Shown: positions 35,553 through 44,438 of the stretch, in pieces
How the letters are laid out: every line of letters starts with the position of its first letter
Numbering within the stretch: position 1 is the first letter of the stretch
Assembly (NCBI RefSeq): GCF_019209935.1
Contig: NZ_JAHUTN010000003.1
Coordinates: 231,483-295,482, forward strand
Length of the DNA stretch: 64,000 nt
Reading direction: 5' to 3'
Origin: Corynebacterium sp. TAE3-ERU16
GTDB taxonomy: Bacteria; Actinomycetota; Actinomycetes; Mycobacteriales; Mycobacteriaceae
The notes under the pieces: model-generated
Told to the model about the DNA's origin: nothing
What the model saw: only the letters and a program-made list of their open reading frames with translations
The model's database searches: none
Made by a program: the position numbers and the translations under genes

Positions 35553-37871
35553 TCAGCTCTTCTTGGAGACCATCTCGCCGTGCTTCTCCTCGAGTTCGGC
35601 GATCCGGGCCTGGAGAGCATCGATCTTCAGTTCACGACGGTCCGGGATCATGACGATCGGCAGTTCACCGGGCCTGCCGGTGACGCGCTGCCTGCCGTTG
35701 ACGGTGAATACCGTCGCGGTGAGCTCCTCGGTGTCGTCGCCCCAGTTGCCGTAGTAGAGCAGATCCTCCGGCGGCTCATCGGTGACGAATTCCTCGATGA
35801 ACTCGGCGTAGGGCTTGCCCTGGGAGAGTCGTTCCCTGCGGCGTGCCTCCCTCAGGCGCTTCGTCTCCTCGGCGTCGAGGCGGAAGTGCTCCTCGTCGTA
35901 CGCGACACAGAAGATGTCGCGGGCGACCTTCGGGGATATGCGTCCGAGTTCCGCGTCATGGACGACGGACTCGGGGTCGCGTTCGATCGGGTCACCGTAG
36001 CCGCCGCCGGCACCCTGGGCGATCATGTACAGCTCGCCGTCCTTGGCCACGTCGAACTGCAGGCCCATGTGGGAGGTCATGTACTTGGCGCCCTCGAAGG
36101 GGCGCTCGTTCATGACCTTCTCGATGGAGAGATCGAAGGTGCGCGAGTCCCTGCGGAAACTGTCGTAGGTGTTGACTCCCTTGACCATCGAGAGCGGGTA
36201 GGCGCCGCAGCCGTAGCCACCGAACATTCCGTAGATGGAGCTGAACTTCGACCCGGAGGTCACCGTCATGAAGCCCCAGTGCGGGGTTCCCTCGGAGGCC
36301 ACGATCATCTCGTAGCCCATTCCTCCGGTGAACTTGCCGAAGCCCATGTTGTCCTTGATCAGACGCTTCGACACGAGCTGCATGAAGGGGACCTCCTCCT
36401 CCATGATCTCCTGCTCGGCGGTGTCCGCCATGGCGCAGAAGAGCGGGGAGACGGAATCCTCACCGTCACGGAAGGGCTTGGCTCCACCCGGCATACCGTT
36501 GAGGTCCGCGCAGAGGTTGCCGACCTGGTCGCCGTGCTGGGTTTCCCCACCCCAGAGGAACGTGTTGATCTGGTTGTACCAGTTCGCCACGACGTTCGAG
36601 TACTTGCGTGGCGTGGAGAACTGCATCTTTCCGTAGAGCGCCTGCATGCAGGAGAAGCCACGGAAGGATGCCTGGAGGGACTGTCCCATCGGCGCGTCGT
36701 AGGATGCGTCCGACCAGGTTCCCTCGTCGGAGATGATCTCGATGCAGCTCATCGCCGAGGTGCACCGGGGCAGGTCCGGCCACCAGAACGCCAGGATCGC
36801 CTGCATCATCATCGACTTCACGGAACACAGTGGCGAGTTCATCGCCCGGTTGAGGATCTCCGGTCCGGATCCCCTCAGGTCCACCGTCATCTGATCACCC
36901 TTGACGGTGATCTTGCACGCCATCTTGATCAGGATGTTCTCCTTGAGGGTGGAGTCCATGAACTGGTTGAAGGAGTAGGTCCCGTCCGGCAGCTCGCCGA
37001 TGCGGCGGTGCACCTCGGCGTCGACGTCCTCGATGGTGATCCGGATCGCAGCCACGAAGGTCTCGACCCCGACCTCGTCGATGAGGGTGTTGATGCGGTC
37101 CATGATCCGGTTGACCGCGGCGATCTTGACCTTGAGGTCGGCGAGCTGGAGCTTCGGGTCCCGGACGGAGTGCTGGAGGAAGGTCAGCAGGTCTCTGCGG
37201 AGATGCCCCTTCTCGACGATCTTGAACGGGCTCATCCGCAGACCGTCGTCGAAGGGGGTCTCGGATCCGGAGGGCATTCCTCCGGGTTCGCAGGCGCCGT
37301 TCTCACCCTCGTGGATCGTGGCGGCGACCCAGGCGATGATCTCCCCGTCGCGGATGATCGGCATGATCATCGACTGATCGGTGTTGTGCACGTTGCCGTA
37401 GCGGGCGTCATTGTGGATGAAGCCGTCACCGGGATGGATGCCCACCGTGGGCTCGTCCTTCCAGTACTTCATGATGTACCGGATCGGGTGGTGGAGGATC
37501 GCAGAGAAGGCGATGACCCCGTGGCAGGAGAGGTAGGACACGTCCCCTTCCGCGGTGTAGATCGCGGTGGTCAGGTCACCCCACTTCGCCCCCGGGGCCG
37601 CGCCCTGGGCCTCGCACATCTCGTAACCCTCGTCGAGGGCGCCGGAGATGCGCTTGCGGATGCGCTCGACCTGGATGCGGTCGATGCCCTTGGCGATGCA
37701 CTCGTCCTCGTACTCGGTACGTTCGGCGATGCTGTGGCTCCGCATGATCTCCGGGTCGGGCCCGAGGAACAGGGTGGTCTCGTCCATGAAGGCGTCGACC
37801 CACTCCTGTTCCTGTGCGGTGAGTTCCTTGGCCGGGGTGGACGTTGTCGTGTCTTTGTCGACTGTGGTCAT
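35553..37871 (-). CDS. Ketone carboxylase subunit, HyuB type (acetone carboxylase alpha / acetophenone carboxylase-like)
   Basis: A 772-aa protein of the hydantoinase B/oxoprolinase B family, close to the size of acetone carboxylase AcxB. Segments typical of the family are SLVHN-like FIHNDARYGNVHNTDQSM and IIRDGEIIAWVAATIHEGEN, VDLRGSGPEILNRAMNSPL and YGCGAYPLSMVKGVNTYDSF. In the acetone and acetophenone carboxylases, HyuB-type subunits build the carboxylation site, while HyuA-type subunits use ATP. The start at 37871 (MTTVDKDTT) follows GAGGAG; the open frame extends upstream into the previous gene. It lies 25 bp after the HyuA-type gene. Ketone identity cannot be read from sequence. Confidence 0.85.
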   Translation of the reverse strand: MTTVDKDTTTSTPAKELTAQEQEWVDAFMDETTLFLGPDPEIMRSHSIAERTEYEDECIAKGIDRIQVERIRKRISGALDEGYEMCEAQGAAPGAKWGDLTTAIYTAEGDVSYLSCHGVIAFSAILHHPIRYIMKYWKDEPTVGIHPGDGFIHNDARYGNVHNTDQSMIMPIIRDGEIIAWVAATIHEGENGACEPGGMPSGSETPFDDGLRMSPFKIVEKGHLRRDLLTFLQHSVRDPKLQLADLKVKIAAVNRIMDRINTLIDEVGVETFVAAIRITIEDVDAEVHRRIGELPDGTYSFNQFMDSTLKENILIKMACKITVKGDQMTVDLRGSGPEILNRAMNSPLCSVKSMMMQAILAFWWPDLPRCTSAMSCIEIISDEGTWSDASYDAPMGQSLQASFRGFSCMQALYGKMQFSTPRKYSNVVANWYNQINTFLWGGETQHGDQVGNLCADLNGMPGGAKPFRDGEDSVSPLFCAMADTAEQEIMEEEVPFMQLVSKRLIKDNMGFGKFTGGMGYEMIVASEGTPHWGFMTVTSGSKFSSIYGMFGGYGCGAYPLSMVKGVNTYDSFRRDSRTFDLSIEKVMNERPFEGAKYMTSHMGLQFDVAKDGELYMIAQGAGGGYGDPIERDPESVVHDAELGRISPKVARDIFCVAYDEEHFRLDAEETKRLREARRRERLSQGKPYAEFIEEFVTDEPPEDLLYYGNWGDDTEELTATVFTVNGRQRVTGRPGELPIVMIPDRRELKIDALQARIAELEEKHGEMVSKKS

Positions 37872-37896
37872 TGCAATCTCCTCGTGGTGTCGTTCA

Positions 37897-40023
37897 TCAG
37901 TCCTGCAGGAGCCATACGGCGCCCTGTTCAGTGGGTTCCAGGTGCCATCCGGGTTCGACCAGGAATGTGGTGTTCTCCGTGGTGACGATCGCCGGACCCG
38001 GGATGACCGCATCGGCGGTCAGGGCGTCCTGGTTGTACACCGGAGTGTCAATGGCCCCGTCGACCTCGACGAAGTGGACGCGACGCTGACCCACGGCTTC
38101 GGGAACGGTCCTCTCGGCGCTCTCCGTGAGCGAGTCGAAGTTGACGGTGTCGCCTTCGACGTAGGAGGCGACGCGAACGGTATTCACGCGGATACCCGCC
38201 TCCGGGGCGGCGCAGTTGGAACCGAAGCGGTGACTGTAGACGTCGCCGAAGGTCTTGATCATCTGCAGGACGTCGCCGACCCCGTTCATCCTGTTGATGT
38301 CCAGCGTCACCGCCTGCGTGAGGAGCTGGTTCCCGTAGCGCATGTCGAGTTCGAGGCGGTACCTGACGTCCTCGGCGTCGAATCCCTGACGGCGCAGGTC
38401 CTCGCGTCCGCGGGCCTCGAGATCCTCGACGATCTCGTTGAAAGCGTCGTAGTCGTCGTAGAGCTCCCGGGTGGTTGCGTTGTACATCGTGATGTGGGTG
38501 CCCCGCTCGTGGAAGTGGAGCTGCTGCATGTTTCCCGCGCCACAGGCGGAGAACACGGAGCTGAACGGAGGAACGAGCACGCGGGTGATGCCGACGTGGC
38601 GCGCGATGCCGCAGGCGTGGAGCGGTCCGTTGCCGCCGTAGGCGAGCATCGTGAAGTCCTCGGGCAGGTAGCCGCGCACGCGCAGTTCCTTGCCGATGCC
38701 GATCGCCATCTGCTCATCGACGGAGTTCTTGATGAGCTTCGCGATGTCCAGGACATCCATGTCCATCTCATCGCAGAGGGTCTCCTCGATGGCGAACGTC
38801 GAACGCTTGGGATTCAGCTTGATGTAACCGTTGGCGTAGTTGTCCGGGTCGAGATAGCCGAGAAGCAGGTCGGCGTCGGTGACCGTCGGTTTGAGGCCGC
38901 CACGGTCGTAGCAGGCCGGTCCCGGATTGGAGCCCGCGGACTCGGGGCCGATCTTCACGGACTGGTGGATGCGGTCGTAGCTGGCGATGGATCCGCCACC
39001 GGCACCGAGGGTGTCGAGGTGGACCATGGGGACACTGACCAGCCACCGGTCGATGGTGGGCATGAAGTCGTAGTGCTTCACACCGCCCTCCGGTACCAGA
39101 CCGATGTCGAAGGACGTTCCGCCCATGTCGGTGCTGATGACACTGCCGATGTCGGTGGAGTTCGCGAGGTGCTCCGCGGCGCCGACGCCGGCGATCGGCC
39201 CGGAGTGGATGGTCTGCAGGGCGTCCGTCGAGTTCATCTGGGCCATTCCACCCGAGTTGTGGTTGACCAGCATCGGCTTGGTGTAGCCGGATTCACGGAG
39301 GTTGTTTGACAGCTGGCTCAGCGCGTGGAACATGATCTCGTGGAGGAAGGCGTCGACGATGGTGGACGTCGCGCGGACGTACTCACCCTTTCGTCCGGAT
39401 ACCTGGTGTCCGAGGAGTACCGGGACGGCCCCGAGTTCGTGGGAGGGGTATTCCTCCAGGAGGATCTCCTGGATCTTGAGCTCGTGGACGGGGTTCTCGG
39501 TGGCGTTGGTCAGGGAGACGACGATGGCCTCCGCACCTGCGTCCATCAGTTCCCGGACGACGTTCCGGACGTCCTCCTCCCGCAGTGAGGCGACGACCTC
39601 ACCCGCGGAGTTGATGCGTTCCTTGACCGAGCGGATCAGGGCACGCGGTACGAGGGGTTCGGGCCGCTCGGCGGCGGGCATGTTCTGCTGCATGGAGTAG
39701 TCGAGGCCCTCGCCGTAGCCCCGGCCACGGGACAACGGGATCGTGTCCTCGAAGCCGTGGGTGACGATCGCTCCGACCCTCGGGCCCTTGCGCTCGATGA
39801 GCGCGTTGGTACCCAGCGTGGTCGCGTACCGTACCGAGTCCACTCCGGACAGGGCCGTCCCGCGATCCAACCCGGCGCGCTCACAGGCCAGGTCGAGTGC
39901 CTCGTTGAAGCCCAGAGCCAGGTTGTGGTGTGTAGTCAGTGCCTTCGCTTCGATGTAGGTGTCGTCCCACACGAAGAAGCAGTCGGTGAATGTGCCGCCA
40001 ATGTCGACGGAGATGCGTTTCAT
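37897..40023 (-). CDS. Ketone carboxylase subunit, HyuA type (acetone carboxylase beta-like)
   Basis: A 708-aa protein of the hydantoinase A/oxoprolinase A superfamily (ASKHA fold). The phosphate-binding motif is VDIGGTFTDCFFVW at the N-terminus; STDMGGTSFDIGLV and GNGPLHACGIARHVG follow. Length matches acetone carboxylase beta (AcxA, about 715 aa). This subunit is expected to hydrolyse ATP to activate bicarbonate and the ketone enol. It lies 28 bp after the gamma gene and 25 bp before the HyuB-type gene, in the fixed order of a multisubunit carboxylase. A second, shorter HyuA paralogue is encoded at the start of the operon. Confidence 0.87.
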   Translation of the reverse strand: MKRISVDIGGTFTDCFFVWDDTYIEAKALTTHHNLALGFNEALDLACERAGLDRGTALSGVDSVRYATTLGTNALIERKGPRVGAIVTHGFEDTIPLSRGRGYGEGLDYSMQQNMPAAERPEPLVPRALIRSVKERINSAGEVVASLREEDVRNVVRELMDAGAEAIVVSLTNATENPVHELKIQEILLEEYPSHELGAVPVLLGHQVSGRKGEYVRATSTIVDAFLHEIMFHALSQLSNNLRESGYTKPMLVNHNSGGMAQMNSTDALQTIHSGPIAGVGAAEHLANSTDIGSVISTDMGGTSFDIGLVPEGGVKHYDFMPTIDRWLVSVPMVHLDTLGAGGGSIASYDRIHQSVKIGPESAGSNPGPACYDRGGLKPTVTDADLLLGYLDPDNYANGYIKLNPKRSTFAIEETLCDEMDMDVLDIAKLIKNSVDEQMAIGIGKELRVRGYLPEDFTMLAYGGNGPLHACGIARHVGITRVLVPPFSSVFSACGAGNMQQLHFHERGTHITMYNATTRELYDDYDAFNEIVEDLEARGREDLRRQGFDAEDVRYRLELDMRYGNQLLTQAVTLDINRMNGVGDVLQMIKTFGDVYSHRFGSNCAAPEAGIRVNTVRVASYVEGDTVNFDSLTESAERTVPEAVGQRRVHFVEVDGAIDTPVYNQDALTADAVIPGPAIVTTENTTFLVEPGWHLEPTEQGAVWLLQD

Positions 40024-40051
40024 GGATGTCTCCTGTTTTCGTTTTCGCAAC

Positions 40052-40486
40052 TCATCGCTGTGAGTCGGCGGCTTTCTTCTTGAGTTCTGCTGTGTACTTC
40101 TGGGCGTCTTCGCCGGGGCCGTAGTTGAACACTTCCTCCGCGTCGACGCCTCTCTCCTCCCACTGCTTGCGCAGGGCGGCGACGTCGATGACGATGTCGC
40201 GGGTCGGAGGGTGTCCCGGCGGGACGTACTCGGTCTCGAGCTGGGTCGCGCAACCGGGGCAGTAGAACTCGAGGATCCGGCAGTATTCGGGGTCCGGGGA
40301 GAAGGTGTACTCGTATCGTTCGGGATCGATGATCGGCTGGTGGATCTCGCTCGGATCACGGTCGTACACCAGGCAGCCCGGCTTGTAGTTGTCGTTCGCG
40401 TCACCGATGTCGTGGCCGCAGCTGCGGCACATCCATCGTTCGGTGTCGAGATCGATGAGCAGGTACTCGGTCATGGGGACTCGCAC
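40052..40486 (-). CDS. Ketone carboxylase gamma subunit (small zinc-ribbon-like)
   Basis: A 144-aa protein with two cysteine pairs, CRSCG (about residue 21) and YCPGCATQLE (about 78), the pattern of the acetone carboxylase gamma subunit (AcxC) and the 15-kDa subunit ApcB of acetophenone carboxylase; these likely bind zinc and stabilise the complex. Segments YKPGCLVYDRDP and FSPDPEYCRILEFYCPGC are very characteristic. The GTG at 40486 is chosen because AAAGGA sits 6-7 bp before it; the ATG four codons later has no such site. It lies 33 bp after the first HyuA-type gene. Confidence 0.88.
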   Translation of the reverse strand: MRVPMTEYLLIDLDTERWMCRSCGHDIGDANDNYKPGCLVYDRDPSEIHQPIIDPERYEYTFSPDPEYCRILEFYCPGCATQLETEYVPPGHPPTRDIVIDVAALRKQWEERGVDAEEVFNYGPGEDAQKYTAELKKKAADSQR

Positions 40487-40518
40487 AGTGGTTCCTTTAG
40501 GTCTCGGGTGAAGGTGGA

Positions 40519-42426
40519 TCAGCGTTCGTCGGTGATGATGAGATCGCCGTTGCTGGTGACGGTGAATTCCCAGCCCGGGGTGACCCGTGCGGTGAAGAAC
40601 GGGCCTTCGAGGATCGCCGGTCCGGCCGCCGTGGCTCCGGGGACCTGGTCCTCCAGGACGTAGACCGGGAGATCCCGGGTCTCATCGGCACTGACGCGGA
40701 TGGTCCGGGTGCCGGTCGAGGTCGCCGCAGACGTGTCCACGCTGTCGTCGACCTCGAGGCTGGCGTGCGGGAGCACCTTCTTCACGTCGAGACAGAGCAT
40801 GAGCTCGTGGCCGGAATCGGCGACTTCCTCACCGTGCTCGTAGGGACGGCTCGAGACGACCTCGCCGTTCTCGTCGTGCTCCTCGATGGTCCACTTCGTC
40901 TGGCACTCATCGAGGGTGTAGCCCTCCTGGAACATGTCCCGCTCGGCCCGGTGCAGCAGATCGTCGTGGTTCCGCTGCAGCCCCTCGGGGCCGTTCTCGG
41001 AGACGCTGATCTCGTAGGTCTTCCCGATGTCGGAGAACGAGATGCCGAAGGCGGAGAAAACGGCGGCCATCCGCGGTATCAGCACGCGTTTGACGCCGGC
41101 CTTCTCGGCGGCACCGCAGGCGCTCATCGGTCCCGCTCCACCGAATGCGGCGAGTGTCGTGTCGGGTCTCACCAGGTCACGGAAGGTCTCCGCCATGGTC
41201 TCGAGGTACGCGTCCTCCATCCGGAGCAGGGCCTCTTCGAGACTGATGCCCAGGGGTTCCGCGATCGTCTGGGTGATGACCGCGCGGCTCCGGGCGGCGT
41301 CGAGGTGCATCTGTCCGTTGAGGTAGGTCCCGGGATCGAGGATTCCGAGCAGTACCTTGACGTCGGTGATCGTGGCATCCTTGCCCCCCAGGCCGAAACA
41401 GGCCGGTCCCGGGGCGGCGCCGACGGAACGCGGGCCGACGACGATCTTCCCGTCACGGACGCTGATGATCGAGCTTCCTCCGACTCCGGAGCTGTGCACG
41501 CTCGACATCGGGAATGAGATCGTGGCTTCGCCGACCTGGCCGCGGCGTTGCGTGTCGATGGTGCATCCGTCGACGACACCGACATCCGTGGTGGTGCCAC
41601 CGACGTCCATCATCAGGACGTGGTCGAGTTTGTAACTCCGGGCGAGGGCTGCCGTACCCTCGAGTCCTCCGCGCGGCCCGGATGAGTAGGTTCGTAGTGC
41701 GACCGACTTCGAGACGCGCGAGGACGCTCCATCGTTCCGGTAGACGAGGAGAGGGTTGGTCACCTTGTTCTCCCGGAGCCGCGACTGCGCCTGGTACAGG
41801 AATCGTTCCATGACGGGGTGGAGGAAGGTGTTGACCACGGATGACCACGCGCGCCGCGCGTCATTGGCGTCGTCGACGAACTCCCAGCTGCACAGAACCG
41901 GTACGGAACCGAGCAGCTGACGGGGGAAGTTGCGGAGGAGCAGATTCCTGACGGTTCGCTCCGACTCCGCGTCGCTTCCTACGACGACGAGCCGTGCGGC
42001 ACCGTCGGTGGTGAGTTTGTTGACGGTCTGGACGAGGCTGAATTCGAGCTCGTCATCAGACAGGTTGAACGTCTCGACCCGGGTGCCGATCAGATCGGCG
42101 AAGAGTGTGGAGTGGTCGTCGTCCGACTGCATGGCGTCGATCACTGAGGGGTCCTCGACGAGCAACCCGATGGAAGGGCCCTTGCGTTCGACGAGGGCAT
42201 TGGTCCCCTGTGTCGTGGAGTAGCGGATGTGGTCGGCCTCGTGGAGCAGGCGGACGAGATCCCGCTCGTCGTACAGGTTCGCGGACGCTTTGGCGATCCC
42301 CTCGAACAGGCACTCTGACAGGTCGAATGGCGTGGTCAGTGTCTTCGTGAATGAAAACTGATCCCCGTCCCATACGCAGACATCGGTCAGGGTTCCACCG
42401 TTATCGATGTTAATGAGGTGTTTCAT
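40519..42426 (-). CDS. Second HyuA-type subunit, first gene of the ketone-carboxylase operon (ApcA-like)
   Basis: A 635-aa protein of the HyuA family with INIDNGGTLTDVCVWDG at the N-terminus, LMMDVGGTTTDVGVVDG in the middle and GGAGPMSACGAAEKAG near residue 440: the phosphate motifs of the ASKHA fold are all kept, so it should be an active ATPase. GAGGAGG sits a few bases before the ATG. Acetone carboxylase has a single HyuA subunit; a pair of HyuA-type subunits of about 70 and 75 kDa is the arrangement I recall for acetophenone carboxylase. It is the promoter-proximal gene, preceded by a GlxR-like site and an inverted repeat. Confidence 0.82.
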   Translation of the reverse strand: MKHLINIDNGGTLTDVCVWDGDQFSFTKTLTTPFDLSECLFEGIAKASANLYDERDLVRLLHEADHIRYSTTQGTNALVERKGPSIGLLVEDPSVIDAMQSDDDHSTLFADLIGTRVETFNLSDDELEFSLVQTVNKLTTDGAARLVVVGSDAESERTVRNLLLRNFPRQLLGSVPVLCSWEFVDDANDARRAWSSVVNTFLHPVMERFLYQAQSRLRENKVTNPLLVYRNDGASSRVSKSVALRTYSSGPRGGLEGTAALARSYKLDHVLMMDVGGTTTDVGVVDGCTIDTQRRGQVGEATISFPMSSVHSSGVGGSSIISVRDGKIVVGPRSVGAAPGPACFGLGGKDATITDVKVLLGILDPGTYLNGQMHLDAARSRAVITQTIAEPLGISLEEALLRMEDAYLETMAETFRDLVRPDTTLAAFGGAGPMSACGAAEKAGVKRVLIPRMAAVFSAFGISFSDIGKTYEISVSENGPEGLQRNHDDLLHRAERDMFQEGYTLDECQTKWTIEEHDENGEVVSSRPYEHGEEVADSGHELMLCLDVKKVLPHASLEVDDSVDTSAATSTGTRTIRVSADETRDLPVYVLEDQVPGATAAGPAILEGPFFTARVTPGWEFTVTSNGDLIITDER

Positions 42427-42477
42427 GTGTCCTCCTCACGCGCCCTTTAACGAAGGCCGCGGCATTCCAGGAACTCA

Positions 42478-42506
42478 GGTGTTACTGGTACCAAAACTGT
42501 AACACC
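42478..42506 (-). promoter_or_regulatory. 29-bp inverted repeat, likely operator of the ketone-carboxylase operon
   Basis: GGTGTTAC, 13 bp, GTAACACC: 8-bp perfect arms, 52 bp before the first gene. The spacer contains a smaller palindrome, TGGTACCA. Position between a CRP-type site and the gene fits a repressor operator. No cognate regulator gene is encoded next to the operon in this window. Confidence 0.55.
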
Positions 42507-42519
42507 CTTTAAACCGTTT

Positions 42520-42535
42520 GGTGAGACAGGTCACA
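42520..42535 (-). promoter_or_regulatory. GlxR (CRP-type, cAMP-dependent) binding site
   Basis: On the minus strand TGTGACCTGTCTCACC matches the consensus TGTGA-N6-TCACA except for the last base. It lies about 94 bp before the start of the first carboxylase gene, suitable for activation upstream of the promoter. GlxR is the global carbon regulator of corynebacteria, so carbon-source control of the pathway is likely. Confidence 0.6.
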
Positions 42536-42539
42536 TAAA

Positions 42540-43070
42540 TTGATAATTTACCCATTGGGACGCAGGTCACACGAATTCACGGGGGTGACAGGGGGCAATT
42601 TCAACGGCCACCACCCCGTCGCCGAAACGGCGCCCATCGGACCCCGCGAGAAAAACCACTCCCCACGCACTCGCCGGAACACGCACCGAGCTGGCACTTC
42701 GCCGGAGAGATCACCGCAGGAGAGATGCGGGAGCGTCTGACCGACGTCGACCGGACCGCCGAACCGGACCCCCGGAGCGGCCCCGGTATCCGATTGGACG
42801 AAACTAGATTTGATCCACAAATATCGAAAAGAACTGACCGAAATGAATAATGCCCCCAATAGTGCACTTGGCTTGAAACCGTCCCGGAAAAAGAGGGACA
42901 TATCAACGCCAATGAATTCACGAGGGAAAAAGACCCCTTTTACCGGAATTACGGAGTCCCGGTGAACAGATGAAATTCGACCGGCACACTCGAACGTTCC
43001 TCCGGAAAAACCGGACGGAATCAGGAACCGGATTCAGACGGGACAGGCACCGGTACCCGACGGTCGACCG
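42540..43070. other. About 530 bp, partly AT-rich, no supported gene
   Basis: The stretch from about 42790 to 43020 is clearly lower in GC than its surroundings (for example ACAAATATCGAAAAGAACTG). Two overlapping minus-strand frames of about 110 codons exist but have no domain, no ribosome-binding site and poor codon use. It may hold upstream control elements or the remains of a lost gene such as a regulator. Confidence 0.5.
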
Positions 43071-44300
43071 TCAGGTCCGGACGGGCCTGACGGCCCGCCG
43101 ATCCTCCAGGGTTTCCCTGCCCCGGAACCACGCCGTCGCCGCCAGCAGGCTCACCGCTCCACACGCGGCGAACGCCGCACGGTACCCGAACGCATCCGCC
43201 AGTGCCCCGACGATGACGGGTCCCGTGATCGCCCCGAGGTCCTGGGCCATCTGGAAGTTCGCGAGGACCTTCCCACCCGATCGGTGGTTGCCGATGATGT
43301 CCGCCAGCGTCGCCTGCTGCGACGGGAGGAACAACCCCGCACCGGCGCCCGCGCCGACGGACACCGCCAGCAGGGTCCACGGCACCGATGTCAGACCGAT
43401 CGCCGCCGTGAACAGTCCGTTGACGACGAGTCCCGTGATGATCAGCGGCTTCCTGCCGATCCGGTCGGCGAGACGCCCCGAGACCTGGAGGGCGGAGGCG
43501 TTGCCGACGGCGAAGGCCGCCAGGGCGATCCCCGCCACCGCTCCCCCGGTGTGGAATGCGGCTGCGGCGAAAAGCGGGAGCAGCGCCACCCGGACACCGA
43601 GGTTCGCCCATCCGTTGGCGAACCCGCCGATCAGGGCGCTGCGGTAGGCCGAGTCCCGGATCGCCTCGGCGAACCGCATGGGAGGAGCGGACGAGTCATG
43701 GTCATACCCGTAGATCTTCGCGGCGCTGAGCTTCCACCACACGATGAAGGACGCGAGAAACAGCGCGGCGCCGTAGATGAGGAACGGGATCCGCATCCCC
43801 AGGACCGACAGGGCCGCCCCGATCACGGGTCCGATGATCGAGCCGGTGAGAAAGGCGGTGGCGTACACCGAGGAAGAGCGTCCGCGGATCTCCGGCGGGG
43901 AGATCCTGACGATCAGCCCCATGGCGGAGACGGTGAACATCGTCGAACCGATGCCTCCGATGGCCCTGAGCGCGACGATGTGCCAGTACTCCTGCGCGAA
44001 GGCGATCAGGCCGGTGGTCACCGCGACGGTGATGAGGCCGGTGAGGTAGACCCGGCGTGATCCGATGAGGTCGACGAGCCTTCCCGACACCGGGGCGAAG
44101 AAGAGCCTGGACCCGGCGAAGACGGAGACGACCAGGCCCGCGGCGGCCATGGACACCCCGAAGCTCCGGGCGAACTGCGGGAGGATCGGGGCGATGAGCC
44201 CGAATCCCACCGCGATCACGAATGCCGCCGAGACCAGTACCCAGATCTCCTGCGGGATGGGTGTCCTCACCGGCTGCCGGTCCTTCTTGTCTCGAGCCAC
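43071..44300 (-). CDS. MFS transporter (drug/metabolite efflux type)
   Basis: A 409-aa protein with 12 hydrophobic segments. MFS landmarks: FGLIAPILPQFARSFGVSMA in TM1-TM2, loop 2-3 motif GRLVDLIGSRRVYLTG (the GxxxDxxGRR-type motif A), and the repeated version GRLADRIGRKPLIITG in the second half. TM5 contains GSIIGPVIGAALS, resembling the motif C of drug:H+ antiporters. Substrate unknown. It is convergent with nothing and divergent from the gene at 44439; the start ATG 44300 precedes a short basic N-terminus (MARDKKDRQ). Confidence 0.87.
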   Translation of the reverse strand: MARDKKDRQPVRTPIPQEIWVLVSAAFVIAVGFGLIAPILPQFARSFGVSMAAAGLVVSVFAGSRLFFAPVSGRLVDLIGSRRVYLTGLITVAVTTGLIAFAQEYWHIVALRAIGGIGSTMFTVSAMGLIVRISPPEIRGRSSSVYATAFLTGSIIGPVIGAALSVLGMRIPFLIYGAALFLASFIVWWKLSAAKIYGYDHDSSAPPMRFAEAIRDSAYRSALIGGFANGWANLGVRVALLPLFAAAAFHTGGAVAGIALAAFAVGNASALQVSGRLADRIGRKPLIITGLVVNGLFTAAIGLTSVPWTLLAVSVGAGAGAGLFLPSQQATLADIIGNHRSGGKVLANFQMAQDLGAITGPVIVGALADAFGYRAAFAACGAVSLLAATAWFRGRETLEDRRAVRPVRT

Positions 44301-44438
44301 GAGTTCAGGCTAACCCCGCACGCCGGTGGCGACACAGTCGGGCCCTCCCGACGACGGGACGGATCACCGTACGGATGCGTCGAACACATGTTCTATCGCC
44401 CCGGGGACGGTGTCCCCCTCAGGCCGTACATTCGGATC

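Noticed and set aside
34518..37985. Plus-strand frame of 1155 codons across the carboxylase genes
   Set aside because: Shadow of the HyuB-type and neighbouring genes; long antisense frames are expected at this GC content.
42548..42921. Two overlapping minus-strand frames of 106-117 codons
   Set aside because: They lie in the AT-rich control region, contradict each other and lack start signals.
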